A DNA stretch of 64,000 nt from Pseudomonas sp. IPO3778 (lineage in GTDB: Bacteria; Pseudomonadota; Gammaproteobacteria; Pseudomonadales; Pseudomonadaceae), in contig NZ_JACARC010000052.1 of NCBI RefSeq assembly GCF_013386825.1, forward strand, positions 1-64,000, in the 5' to 3' direction. Below, piece after piece: positions 25,431-33,743 of the stretch. A program made the translations under genes and the position numbers. The notes under the pieces are model-generated. The model made no database searches, was not told the origin of the DNA, and saw only the letters and a program-made list of their open reading frames with translations. The first letter of the stretch is position 1. Each line of letters starts with the position of its first letter.

Positions 25431-26270
25431 TTATTGCACCTGGGTGAGGTCGGCGCCGTACCATTTTTCAGACAGCTGCTTGAGTGTGCCGTCGGCTTTC
25501 ATGTCGGCGACGATCTTGGTCAGCGCACTGTTGAACGCTTCATCACCCTTGTCCACGGCGATAGCCAGGGGCTCGTAGTAGGCCGGTTTGCCTTCCACCC
25601 TGACGATGGGGTAGCCATTCTTGATGGCCGCGACGATGGTTGGAAGCGCGGACAGGGTGGCGTCCAGACGGACCCCGTTACCCATGCGCAGGTCATCCAG
25701 CGGGCCCATGCTGTCGCCGTACGTGCGAACCTCGCCGGGTGTGACGTCATAGGTAAACGGCGGCACATCGGCGGCGTCGATCTTGAGGCGACGATTGATG
25801 TAGTCCTCCGAAGTCGTACCGGCCTCGACGCCGATAATCTTGCCGTTCAGGTCCGCCAATTTGGCTGCGGCAGCGTCCTTGTGCACGGCAAATACATACG
25901 GCGTGTAGTAGTAGATCGCGGGAAAGTCCAGCACCCGGGTGCGCTCGGTGGTGGGGGTCATGGAGCCCACCGACAAATCCCAGCGGTTCGACCAGCGGCC
26001 TGCGGTGATGATCCCGTACTCGGGCGTCACGAAGTCGACTTTGCTGCCCAGGCGTTTGCCGATTTCGCTGGCGACGTCGATATCAAACCCTTGCAGTTTA
26101 TTGTCCGGCCCCAGGAACGATTGCGGTGGCCAGTTGGCGGAGGTGGCCACTTTGATCACCTTGGTTTCATGGATACGGTCAAGGGTCGAGCCCGCCCAGG
26201 CGGTGCCTGTGAGGCCGGCGAGGGCGGTGGCGACAGTGGCTGCTGCGACGAAGCGAGTGAGCGAGATCAT
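25431..26270 (-). CDS. periplasmic amino-acid-binding protein (SBP_bac_3)
   Basis: 279 aa. The signal peptide MISLTRFVAAATVATALAGL is probably cut after AWAG. VIKVATSANWPPQSFLG and KLQGFDIDVASEIGKRLG are the family opening. DLSVGSMTPTTERTRVLDFP and IGVEAGTTSEDYI are ligand-contact regions. The lower gene-order neighbours are the ATPase and permease of the same importer and the FAD oxidase. Ligand: polar amino acid or amine, exact one unknown. Confidence 0.9.
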   Translation of the reverse strand: MISLTRFVAAATVATALAGLTGTAWAGSTLDRIHETKVIKVATSANWPPQSFLGPDNKLQGFDIDVASEIGKRLGSKVDFVTPEYGIITAGRWSNRWDLSVGSMTPTTERTRVLDFPAIYYYTPYVFAVHKDAAAAKLADLNGKIIGVEAGTTSEDYINRRLKIDAADVPPFTYDVTPGEVRTYGDSMGPLDDLRMGNGVRLDATLSALPTIVAAIKNGYPIVRVEGKPAYYEPLAIAVDKGDEAFNSALTKIVADMKADGTLKQLSEKWYGADLTQVQ

Positions 26271-26345
26271 GGGTAAGCCTCCAGGTAGCTTGAATGCAGT
26301 TCTTGTTGTTTTTGTCGGTGACTTCGCAAGGTTCGGCGGTGCTTC

Positions 26346-27116
26346 TCAATGGCTGAGAATCTGCGACAGAAATTCCCGGGCACGCTCGTGCTGCGGGTTG
26401 TCAAAAAACTCAGTGGGTTTGGCTTGCTCGATGATGCAGCCCTGGTCCATGAAGAGGATTCGGTCGGCAACCCGTCGTGCGAACCCCATCTCGTGGGTGA
26501 CACAGACCATGGTGATGCCGTCCTGGGCCAGTTCGCCCATCACGTCCAGCACCTCCTTGACCATTTCCGGGTCAAGCGCAGACGTGGGTTCGTCGAACAA
26601 CATGATGCGCGGGCGCATGCACAGGGCGCGGGCAATGGCCACGCGCTGCTGCTGACCGCCCGAGAGCTGGCTGGGGTATTTGTCGGCCTGGTCCCGGATG
26701 CGCACCCGGTCAAGGTATTCATAGGCCAGCTCGCGCGCCTGTAGCTCGCTGAGCTTGCTCACCAGGCGGGGCCCGACCATGAGGTTCTCCAGCACCGTCA
26801 TGTGGGGGAACAGGTTGAACTGTTGAAACACCATGCCGACCTGGCGCCGTATGCCGGCCACACAGGCGGCATCACGGGTCAACTCGGTACCCTCGATAAA
26901 TACGTGGCCTTTCTGAAAGTCTTCCAGCAGATTCAGGCAGCGAATCAACGTGGACTTGCCGGAGCCCGACGGCCCGCACACCACCACGATTTCACCGCTG
27001 GCAATGTGCAGGTCGATGCCCTTGAGCACATAAAAATCGCCATACCATTTGTGCATGTCTTGAATCGAGATGGCGGGATACGGGGCAGGGGCTACTGAGG
27101 GCTGGTTCATCGTCAT
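26346..27116 (-). CDS. amino-acid ABC transporter ATP-binding protein
   Basis: 256 aa. Walker A is CGPSGSGKSTLIRCLNLLE near residue 50, Q-loop VGMVFQQFNLFPHMTV, signature LSGGQQQRVAIARAL and Walker B IMLFDEPTSALDPE, closely like GlnQ/HisP. It powers the importer formed with the permease upstream and the binding protein downstream. The GTG or ATG start near 27116 follows the permease stop by 9 bases. Confidence 0.93.
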   Translation of the reverse strand: MTMNQPSVAPAPYPAISIQDMHKWYGDFYVLKGIDLHIASGEIVVVCGPSGSGKSTLIRCLNLLEDFQKGHVFIEGTELTRDAACVAGIRRQVGMVFQQFNLFPHMTVLENLMVGPRLVSKLSELQARELAYEYLDRVRIRDQADKYPSQLSGGQQQRVAIARALCMRPRIMLFDEPTSALDPEMVKEVLDVMGELAQDGITMVCVTHEMGFARRVADRILFMDQGCIIEQAKPTEFFDNPQHERAREFLSQILSH

Positions 27117-27125
27117 GCTCCTGGT

Positions 27126-28091
27126 TCAGCGATGGGCGCGGTTGAAGTGCTTTTCCAGGCGGGCCTGGACGGTTTCCAGCACGATCGACAGCAGCCAATA
27201 CAGCACCGCTGCCGTGATCAGCATCTCGAGGTGACGGAACTCGGCGCGTCCTTGTGTTCTCGCCAGGAACATCAGCTCCCAGACCCCGATCACCGACACC
27301 AGCGAGCTGTCCTTGAGCATCGAAATGAACTGGTTGCCGGTCGGCGGAATGATCAGCCGCATGGACTGCGGCAGAATCACTCGGGTCATGGTCTGGAAAG
27401 GATTCAGGCCAATCGCCCGCGAAGCTTCCCACTGGCCCCGCGAGATACTGCTGATGCCAGCACGGAAGATCTCTGTCATGTAGGCGCCATAACACAGTGA
27501 GAGCGCCAGGATCCCGGCTGGGACGGCCCCGACGACATAACCGAGTTGAGGGATACCCAGGTAAATCAGATAGATCTGGATGAGCAGCGGAACACCGCGG
27601 AAAAAGGAGGTGTAGAAGCTCGCAATCGCAATCGCGAAGCCGTTGGAAGACAAGCGGGCGGTGGCGCCCAGCAAGGCCAGGACGAACGCAATCGCAATCG
27701 AAATCGCCGACACGTAGACGGTAGTGAACACCCCTTGGGTGATCATGAAACCGATCTTGGTCGCAATGAAACCGTAGGAAAGATTGAAGGTGTCGAAGAA
27801 CAACAGGAACAGCACCAGCAGTTCGCACCACACCGTGATGATCTGCGCCCGCAAGGGAAACCGGCCAAGGATGAACAGGTTCAGCACCACCGTGACGGTG
27901 AACGTGCCGCCCACTGCAATGTCACGCGCCAGCGGTGCCTTCAAGTCAAGAACGATGGGCCCCATCAAGTGGGAAAGGCGGCTTTGGCCCACCCCGCAGA
28001 CCAGCGTGATGATGAAAATCACCACCGCGACCGCTCCCATGAATGCGGGGCTGTCCGTCATGCGGGCCTTGACGATATGGTCTTTGTACAT
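27126..28091 (-). CDS. amino-acid ABC transporter permease
   Basis: 321 aa, longer than usual HisM/GlnP permeases (about 220-240). About 85 extra N-terminal residues carry two added hydrophobic segments (AFMGAVAVVIFIITLVCGVG and FTVTVVLNLFILGRF). The core has YTSFFRGVPLLIQIYLIYLG and the EAA loop EIFRAGISSISRGQWEASRA near residue 220. It is the only permease gene, so a homodimer is likely. First gene of the operon ending with the Lrp regulator. Confidence 0.9.
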   Translation of the reverse strand: MYKDHIVKARMTDSPAFMGAVAVVIFIITLVCGVGQSRLSHLMGPIVLDLKAPLARDIAVGGTFTVTVVLNLFILGRFPLRAQIITVWCELLVLFLLFFDTFNLSYGFIATKIGFMITQGVFTTVYVSAISIAIAFVLALLGATARLSSNGFAIAIASFYTSFFRGVPLLIQIYLIYLGIPQLGYVVGAVPAGILALSLCYGAYMTEIFRAGISSISRGQWEASRAIGLNPFQTMTRVILPQSMRLIIPPTGNQFISMLKDSSLVSVIGVWELMFLARTQGRAEFRHLEMLITAAVLYWLLSIVLETVQARLEKHFNRAHR

Positions 28092-28306
28092 GGCTGACGT
28101 GCCTTGGGGTGAGCCCCTTTATTGTTGTAAGTCCATTATGGGTTGGCGAAATGTCGGGCGGCACCCTGCGAACTGTTGGGATTTACGGTTTTATCAGGCG
28201 TATGAGGGGAGGGGAGCCCTACATCTGTAAGGTGAAGTCATCAGGCTTTCGCCAGCCATCATTTCGCGCCAGACTCCTGGGCATTCATCGCCCAAGGGTA
28301 GCTGCC

Positions 28307-28714
28307 ATGATTTCCCATGTGTTTTTAGGTACAGGTGATTTTGATCGGGCTTTTGCGTTCTATTCGAAGGTGATGGCTGAGTTGGGCCTCAGGTTGAAAT
28401 TCTGTGATGCGAATAAGCCGTGGGCCGGTTGGGTGGCCGAAACCGCCCCTCGGCCACTCTTCGTCATTGGGGCGCCATTTGATGGACAACCCAGTGCACC
28501 GGGGAATGGGCAGATGGTGGCGCTGCTTGCGCCCAGTCGGGAGGCGGTGAGAAGAAGTTATGCAGCCGCCTTGGCCCTCGGCGGGGTAGGCGAAGGGGCG
28601 CCAGGGTTAAGGCCTCACTACCACCCTGACTATTACGGTGCGTATTTTCGGGACCTGGATGGCAACAAACTGTGTGTGTGCTGCCATGATCCCAAAGGGG
28701 CAGACCACGTTTAG
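28307..28714 (+). CDS. VOC-superfamily (glyoxalase-like) protein
   Basis: 135 aa. The start MISHVFLGTGDFDRAFAFYS gives the typical beta-alpha opening of VOC folds; longer frames upstream lack this match. The end HPDYYGAYFRDLDGNKLCVC is the conserved C-terminal strand region. A metal ligand set is suggested by His near the start, His near residue 113 and a downstream Asp/Glu, but the family covers both enzymes and binding proteins. It is a single gene, divergent from the amino-acid transport operon. Confidence 0.85.
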   Translation: MISHVFLGTGDFDRAFAFYSKVMAELGLRLKFCDANKPWAGWVAETAPRPLFVIGAPFDGQPSAPGNGQMVALLAPSREAVRRSYAAALALGGVGEGAPGLRPHYHPDYYGAYFRDLDGNKLCVCCHDPKGADHV

Positions 28715-28738
28715 ATAACGGTGGCCTGACCCCAAGGC

Positions 28739-29359
28739 TCACTTGATCAAGTCAGGCCGAGTGGACTTCAGCATCGCTGTGCTGACCGAGCCTTGAACCG
28801 AGCAAGTGACCATACCTTTGCTGGTCTTGGCCACGTCTTGCGAAGCCGGTTCTACCATCAAAATCCGTTCTGCCGTGTCGGTGACCAACTTGCCTGCATT
28901 GTCATCGCCGTTTTCCGGTACCCAGGCTGACTGCTTGTGCGACCAGATTTGCGCGCGGGCGTAAATCCCGTTGGCGCTCTCCAGGTGGCTGCCCGGTACT
29001 TTATTCAACTGGGCGTAAAGCTCATCGGGTGCCTGCTGGGTGTAAAAGCCCCAGCCAATGATGCGTGAGCCCATCAGGTCCTGGTCTTCCACAAAAAAGC
29101 CGGTCAACGCGACGCCATTGAGCGTGACCGGCGTGTCGAACACCCACCGCTGCCCCATGTCTGTCTTGGTGCCGCCACTGAAGGTGATCTTGCCGTTGGC
29201 CAGCGCACTGGGAATGCGTTCCTTGAGGCCCGGCTGATTGACCACGGCCAGGGAGTTTTCGTCACAGGCGAGAAACGTTTGCAGCGGGGGCGTGGCGGCG
29301 AAGCTGCTGGCGCAAGTCACCAGCGCGGCGAAAGGGAAGAGCAGTTGATGCCATTTCAT
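28739..29359 (-). CDS. exported hypothetical protein
   Basis: 206 aa from MKWHQLLFPFAALVTCASSF, with a signal peptide probably cut after SFAA. The mature part is rich in beta-type segments (GKITFSGGTKTDMGQRWVFD) and has two well-separated Cys (FLACDE, VTCSVQ), perhaps a disulfide. I do not recognise the family. The start is set at the signal peptide instead of an upstream frame. It is convergent with the VOC gene. Confidence 0.7.
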   Translation of the reverse strand: MKWHQLLFPFAALVTCASSFAATPPLQTFLACDENSLAVVNQPGLKERIPSALANGKITFSGGTKTDMGQRWVFDTPVTLNGVALTGFFVEDQDLMGSRIIGWGFYTQQAPDELYAQLNKVPGSHLESANGIYARAQIWSHKQSAWVPENGDDNAGKLVTDTAERILMVEPASQDVAKTSKGMVTCSVQGSVSTAMLKSTRPDLIK

Positions 29360-29703
29360 TGAGTGACTCCTGGGGTAAAAATGAAGATCTTCTATGCGAC
29401 ACCGTGGGAACACGCGAGTCCTGATGAGTGGCTGGGATTGCGTGTAGCCGAGGCTGGGTGGGAGAGTTTGTTCTCTGTTAAACGGCCAGTACTTGCAGGC
29501 ATAGGCCGTTGAGATTTCCCGTCATCGCCAGTGTGTCGGCAAGGGCGATGAAGACATGAGCAGGCAATGGAGCAAGGTGCCGTGACTCGTCCAAGGTGAG
29601 TTCCATTCTTGCTCGGAATAAATCTTATTCCTCCCGCTGGCCTATACCGGCCGCTGCGAATGTCCCTACATTGCCCGCCTGATATTTCTCTGCAGGTGCA
29701 ACG
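29360..29703. other. 344-base intergenic region between the exported protein and YciI genes
   Basis: No credible gene is seen. Apart from the 17-base palindrome at 29615-29631 there is a GGCC-TATACC-GGCC hairpin near 29638-29651. Promoters for the divergent genes must lie here but no clear -35/-10 pair was recognised. Confidence 0.5.
29615..29631. promoter_or_regulatory. perfect palindrome upstream of the YciI-like gene
   Basis: GGAATAA-ATC-TTATTCC has perfect 7-bp arms, 73 bases before the YciI start. It is AT-rich in a GC-rich region, as expected for a repressor site in a promoter. No linked regulator is obvious. Confidence 0.5.
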
Positions 29704-30096
29704 ATGGGACACACGCGAGTCACGCGGGAGCAGGTGCTTGAAGCGAGCAAGGGGATGCTCCAGAAGCAGTTTTATGCGGTCTTTTCCACGCCCGCCGACG
29801 GGATCGGCGCGGTGATGGAGAACCTCCATCAACACCTTGAGCACCAATGCAAGATCGAGCGTGAAGGCATCCTGGTTGCCGCAGGGCCGCATTGGAGTGA
29901 TGACGAGCAGTATTGGGATGGGGACGGCCTGTTCATCATCCGCGCAACGTCGATCGAACAGGCCAAGGCGATCGCCGCCGAAGACCCGATGCATCAGTGT
30001 GGGGCGCGTACGTTTTCGGTTCGTCCGTGGCTGGTCAATGAAGGGCGGCTTAATGTGCAGGTCGAGTTCTCGACCGGGAAATTTACCTTGAGTTAA
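29704..30096 (+). CDS. YciI-like protein
   Basis: 130 aa. The YCII fold features are QKQFYAVFSTPADGI, a His-rich helix (LHQHLEHQ), KIEREGILVAAGPHW and the end AKAIAAEDPMHQCGARTFSV with the typical DPMH near residue 96. Members of this family are small enzymes or binding proteins with a His-Asp pair, mostly uncharacterised. It is a single gene followed by an intrinsic terminator. Confidence 0.85.
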   Translation: MGHTRVTREQVLEASKGMLQKQFYAVFSTPADGIGAVMENLHQHLEHQCKIEREGILVAAGPHWSDDEQYWDGDGLFIIRATSIEQAKAIAAEDPMHQCGARTFSVRPWLVNEGRLNVQVEFSTGKFTLS

Positions 30097-30114
30097 TTGC
30101 CCTCATTCATCCGA

Positions 30115-30143
30115 AGCCCAGCGCGATTGCCGGGCTTTTTTTT
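30115..30143 (+). terminator. intrinsic terminator after the YciI-like gene
   Basis: AGCCC (30115-30119) pairs with GGGCT (30132-30136) and runs into about eight T. Confidence 0.8.
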
Positions 30144-30277
30144 GCCCTGACGCAACGCATTCCTCCAAAGAATAGTTCCTATGCTTGCGGTCTCTCTACT
30201 GCGGCGCCCTGCAAACAGGAATGCTTGTCTGGCGATCAAAACCGGGCGGTGAACCGCCCCTCTGTCAGGAACCGAAC

Positions 30278-30934
30278 ATGACTCTTCAAGCAAAACTCGA
30301 TGCATTCAAAGCGGACTTCGTTGCCGGTAAACCACCCTACAACGCGCCACCCCAGGTGCACGCGCTGATGAAGCGTGCCACCGACGAACTGATTGCCAGC
30401 GGCCAGGCCGAGCGCGCCTTGAAGGTGGGCGACAAGGCCCCCGTCTTCAAGCTCAACGACCCGGACGGCAAGCCTGTTTCCTCGGTGGAGTTGTTGGCCA
30501 AAGGGCCGCTGGTGATTACGTTCTACCGTGGCGCTTGGTGCCCGTACTGCAACATGGAGCTGCAAGCCCTGGAAGACGCCTTGCCGGCGTTTCGTGAGCT
30601 GGGCGCAAGCCTGGTGGCGATCTCTCCGCAGAACAACGTGAACAGCCGCAAGTCGGTGCGTGACAACAAGCTGAGCTTCCCGATCCTGTCGGACACCCTG
30701 AGCGAAGTGGCCGATGCCTTCGGCCTGCGTTTCAACTTGCCCGACTACCTGGTGGATCTGTACAAGTCCTTCGGCAACGACCTGCCGGCCTTCAACAACG
30801 ACCCTGCCTGGGTGCTGCCGATGCCGGCACGTTTTGTGATCGGCCAGGACGGCGTGATCACGTACGCTGAGGTCAACCCGGACTACACCCGTCGCCCGGA
30901 CCCTGCCGAGCTGCTTCCCGCGCTGCGCGGTTAA
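30278..30934 (+). CDS. peroxiredoxin-like (AhpC/TSA) protein
   Basis: 218 aa from MTLQAKLDAFKADFVAGKPP, with AGGAA-like sequence before it. The thioredoxin-fold core VGDKAPVFKLNDPDGKPVSS leads to ITFYRGAWCPYCNMELQALE near residue 90, a CxxC-like pair (C-P-Y-C) in place of the single peroxidatic Cys of classic AhpC. Such proteins are called peroxiredoxin-like/redoxin and may reduce peroxides or thiols. It is a single cytoplasmic protein, convergent with the LysR gene. Confidence 0.88.
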   Translation: MTLQAKLDAFKADFVAGKPPYNAPPQVHALMKRATDELIASGQAERALKVGDKAPVFKLNDPDGKPVSSVELLAKGPLVITFYRGAWCPYCNMELQALEDALPAFRELGASLVAISPQNNVNSRKSVRDNKLSFPILSDTLSEVADAFGLRFNLPDYLVDLYKSFGNDLPAFNNDPAWVLPMPARFVIGQDGVITYAEVNPDYTRRPDPAELLPALRG

Positions 30935-30955
30935 CGTTTGCTGGCACCAGGGCCG

Positions 30956-31852
30956 TCACGGATGTGGCGGCTTTTCCATCAGTTGCTCCACATAGTCCAC
31001 AAAGGCGCGGGCCTTGGCACTCGCCATTCTCCCGGTGGGGAAGATCGCCCACAGGTCCAGTTCCGGCAACGTCCAGTCCGCCAGCACCGGGACCACTTCA
31101 CCCCTCGACAGCTCTGGGCTGAACATCCACTCCGACGACACGGTGAGGCTGTAGCCCGACAACACCGCCGTACGTACGCCCTCGGCCGCGCTGACCCGAA
31201 TCCGCCCAGAGAGAATGACCGGTTGCTCGGCCCCGTCTTTTTTGAAGGTCCATGCGGTGCCACCGCCGCCCAGCGCATAGACCACGGCTTCGTGATTCAC
31301 CAGGTCGGCGGGTGACGTGGGCAGCCCGTGGTGTTCGAAATAAGCCGGTGTCGCCATCACCCGCCGTTGGCATTGGGCGATTTTTCTCGCGGTCAAATTC
31401 GAGTCGCTGAGATCGCCCATGCGCAAGGCTACGTCGATGCCTTCTTCAATCAGGTTCATCGAACGGTCGTCCAGCCGCAGGTCCACGTCCAGCAGCGGAT
31501 GCAGCGTCAGGAACTCGCCAAGGTGGGGAAGGATGTGCAACCGGGCAAAGGTGGTCGCCGCCGAAATACGCAACGTGCCGCTCAGCCCGGCCGCCGAACC
31601 GCGCGCGGCGAACTCGGCTTCGTTCGCCCCCTCGATCACCTTGAGGGCGTGCTCAAAAAACAGCGTGCCGGCCTCGGTGGGCGTCAACCCGCGCGTGGAG
31701 CGGATCAGCAGGCGCACACCCAGGCGTTCTTCCAGCTGTGCGATGGTTTTTGAGACAGCGGGTTGCCCGACGTCCAGACGCCTGGCAGCCGCAGAAAAAG
31801 AACCGGTCTCTACCACGTAGACATAGGTTTCCATCGCCGCCAGCCGATCCAT
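30956..31852 (-). CDS. LysR-family transcriptional regulator
   Basis: 298 aa. The HTH is METYVYVVETGSFSAAARRL with VGQPAVSKTIAQLEERLGVR, then STRGLTPTEAGTLF. The effector domain starts GLSGTLRISAATTFARLHIL near residue 90. It lies 71 bases after the flavin monooxygenase on the same strand and may regulate it or an unlinked target. Confidence 0.92.
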   Translation of the reverse strand: MDRLAAMETYVYVVETGSFSAAARRLDVGQPAVSKTIAQLEERLGVRLLIRSTRGLTPTEAGTLFFEHALKVIEGANEAEFAARGSAAGLSGTLRISAATTFARLHILPHLGEFLTLHPLLDVDLRLDDRSMNLIEEGIDVALRMGDLSDSNLTARKIAQCQRRVMATPAYFEHHGLPTSPADLVNHEAVVYALGGGGTAWTFKKDGAEQPVILSGRIRVSAAEGVRTAVLSGYSLTVSSEWMFSPELSRGEVVPVLADWTLPELDLWAIFPTGRMASAKARAFVDYVEQLMEKPPHP

Positions 31853-31923
31853 CCTGTTCTTCCCCGCACTGATTCAACTCGAGGGGGGCAGTCTGCCGGG
31901 ATTGCCGGGGGCGCGCCAGTGAA

Positions 31924-33174
31924 TCAAGGCTTGCGATAAGCCTTGTAGTCGTTCTGCAAGACGATATGGTCGGCCACGTACTTCGCATCGTGCCAAACCC
32001 CGTAGATAAACGACGACGCGCGGTTTACCAGGTTCGGCAGGCCCAGGAAGTAGATGCCGCTTTCCGCCGAGATTCCACGCTTGTGGAACGGCTCGCCTTT
32101 CTCATCAAACGCATTCACCTTCAGCCAGCTGAAATCGAAGCTGAAACCCGTGGCCCACAGAATCGTCGTCACGCCGGCGGCGGCCAGGTCCAGGCTCAGG
32201 AGCGGGTTCACCAGGCACTCCGGATCCTCCAGCAATGCCCACGCCTCAGGCTCCGGGGCAAACGGCAGGCCGTTCTGTTCGATATAGGCGTCGGCATCGC
32301 GCAGCACATCAAAGTAAGCGCGGTCACCTTCCGCCACGTTCGCCGCCAGGCCGGGTTCAAACTCCATCACGCCGTCTTCCCATGACCGGGTGACGCCCAC
32401 CAGGGTGATACCCAGGTGCGCCAGGCGGCGGAAGTCGACGGTCTTGCCGCCTTCGTAGCCACTGACGGCGAACGCCACATGCTTCTTCTTCGGCTGGATC
32501 TTGACTTCATCCCACAAGCCCAGCGCCCCCAGCCACCAGCAGTAATCCCGGCCACGGTAGGCGCGGGGAGGGCGATAGTGTTCGCCCACCGAGAGGTACA
32601 CCGTCTTGCCGGCTTTTTGCAGTTCTTCGGCAATTTGCGAGCCCGAGGCGCCAGCCCCTACGACCAGCACCGCACCCTCTGCCAACTGGCCGGGATTTTT
32701 GTAGGCCGACGAGTGCAGCTGCTGCACCTTGGCGTGCTCGGGCACCAGGTTCGGAATGGACGGACGTTGAAACGGCCCCGTCGCCGCGACCACGTTAGTC
32801 GCCTCGATCACGCCGGCCGAGGTGGTCACCTTGAACCCGGGCCGGCCGCTGTGCCGTTCCACTTGCTGGACTTCCACCCCGGTGCGCACCGGCGCCTTCA
32901 GCATGTTCACGTAGGCTTCAAAATACGCGGCCATGCGTTCTTTCGGCGGGAAGCTCTCAGGGGAAATACCCTCGAATTTCATGCCCGGGAAACGGTCGTG
33001 CCAGGCCGGGCCGTTGGCGACCAGCGAGTCCCAGCGTTCCGACCGCCAGCGCTCGGCGATGCGGTGGCGCTCCAGCACGATGTGCGGTACGCCCATGAGT
33101 GAGAGATGCTCGCTCATGGCGACCCCCGCCTGGCCTGCGCCGACCACCAGGGTGTTGATTGTTTCAACTGACAT
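31924..33174 (-). CDS. flavin-containing monooxygenase-type NAD(P)/FAD oxidoreductase
   Basis: 416 aa. The FAD motif VVGAGQAGVAMSEHLSLMG is near residue 11 and the NADPH motif VLVVGAGASGSQIAEELQKA near residue 170, the two-dinucleotide layout of FMO/YUCCA-like enzymes. FPGMKFEGISPESFPPKERM and ATGPFQRPSIPNLVPEH are also typical. It probably oxygenates an N- or S-containing small molecule in the cytosol. A 19-base motif in its promoter region also occurs before ridA at 35258, linking it to the catabolic cluster. Confidence 0.88.
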   Translation of the reverse strand: MSVETINTLVVGAGQAGVAMSEHLSLMGVPHIVLERHRIAERWRSERWDSLVANGPAWHDRFPGMKFEGISPESFPPKERMAAYFEAYVNMLKAPVRTGVEVQQVERHSGRPGFKVTTSAGVIEATNVVAATGPFQRPSIPNLVPEHAKVQQLHSSAYKNPGQLAEGAVLVVGAGASGSQIAEELQKAGKTVYLSVGEHYRPPRAYRGRDYCWWLGALGLWDEVKIQPKKKHVAFAVSGYEGGKTVDFRRLAHLGITLVGVTRSWEDGVMEFEPGLAANVAEGDRAYFDVLRDADAYIEQNGLPFAPEPEAWALLEDPECLVNPLLSLDLAAAGVTTILWATGFSFDFSWLKVNAFDEKGEPFHKRGISAESGIYFLGLPNLVNRASSFIYGVWHDAKYVADHIVLQNDYKAYRKP

Positions 33175-33263
33175 GTGAGCTTCCTAAAGATAAGCGACCA
33201 TCGACAGGGGACAGTGTGCTCAAGCGCCCGTCACCCGGAAATTATGCTTTTTGAACGCAGAGG

Positions 33264-33282
33264 TTAGGCAAAACCAAAGCGC
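33264..33282. promoter_or_regulatory. candidate LysR-type operator (copy 1)
   Basis: TTAGGCAAAACCAAAGCGC lies 90 bases upstream of the flavin monooxygenase start. It matches 18 of 19 bases at 35258-35276. Centred on AGGCAAAACCA, GGTT and AAGC flank an 11-base core, the T-N11-A pattern of LysR sites. Confidence 0.5.
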
Positions 33283-33283
33283 T

Positions 33284-33727
33284 TCAATCGGCCGCCAACA
33301 GCTCGGCCACCGCCGTCAGGGCCAGGCGATAGCCCAGTGCGCCAAGGCCTGCGATCACGCCGGTGGCGGCCTTGGACACGTAGGAGTGATGCCGGAAACG
33401 CTCGCGCTTCCAGAGGTTGCTCATGTGGGCTTCGATGATCGGGCCGTCGAACGCCAGCAGCGCATCCAGGATCGGCACCGAGCTGTAGCTCAGGCCGGCG
33501 GCGTTGATGATGATCCCGTGGGCGTTGAGCCGGGCTTCCTGAATCCAGTCCACCAGCACGCCTTCGTGGTTGCTCTGGCGAAACTCCAGGGTCAGGCCCA
33601 ATTCGCTGGCGTGGCGTTGGCAGCGGGCTTCGATGCTGGCAAAGCTTTCGCTGCCGTAGGTGCCGGCGCTGTCCAGCCCATACAGGTTGGCGTTGGGGCC
33701 ATTGAGGAAATACACGGTGTGGGGCAT
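33284..33727 (-). CDS. AroQ-like (type II 3-dehydroquinase fold) protein with altered active site
   Basis: 147 aa from MPHTVYFLNGPNANLYG, normal AroQ length. The family frame is clear: NGPN, QSNHEGVLVDWIQEA, EAHMSN and RFRHHSYVS. Compared with known type II dehydroquinases, the loop LGxREPxxYG reads YGLDSAGTYG, so the catalytic Arg is absent while Tyr stays. NxGxxxHTS reads NAAGLSYSS, so Gly and His are Ala and Tyr. It lies in an operon with a quinone oxidoreductase and RidA, not with shikimate genes. It may catalyse a related dehydration or hydrolysis of another compound. Fold call strong, function open. Confidence 0.82.
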   Translation of the reverse strand: MPHTVYFLNGPNANLYGLDSAGTYGSESFASIEARCQRHASELGLTLEFRQSNHEGVLVDWIQEARLNAHGIIINAAGLSYSSVPILDALLAFDGPIIEAHMSNLWKRERFRHHSYVSKAATGVIAGLGALGYRLALTAVAELLAAD

Positions 33728-33743
33728 GGGAAACTCCAAGCGA

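Noticed and set aside
29392..29994. Minus-strand frame overlapping the YciI-like gene
   Set aside because: No recognisable motifs; the plus-strand YciI gene with its terminator explains the region.
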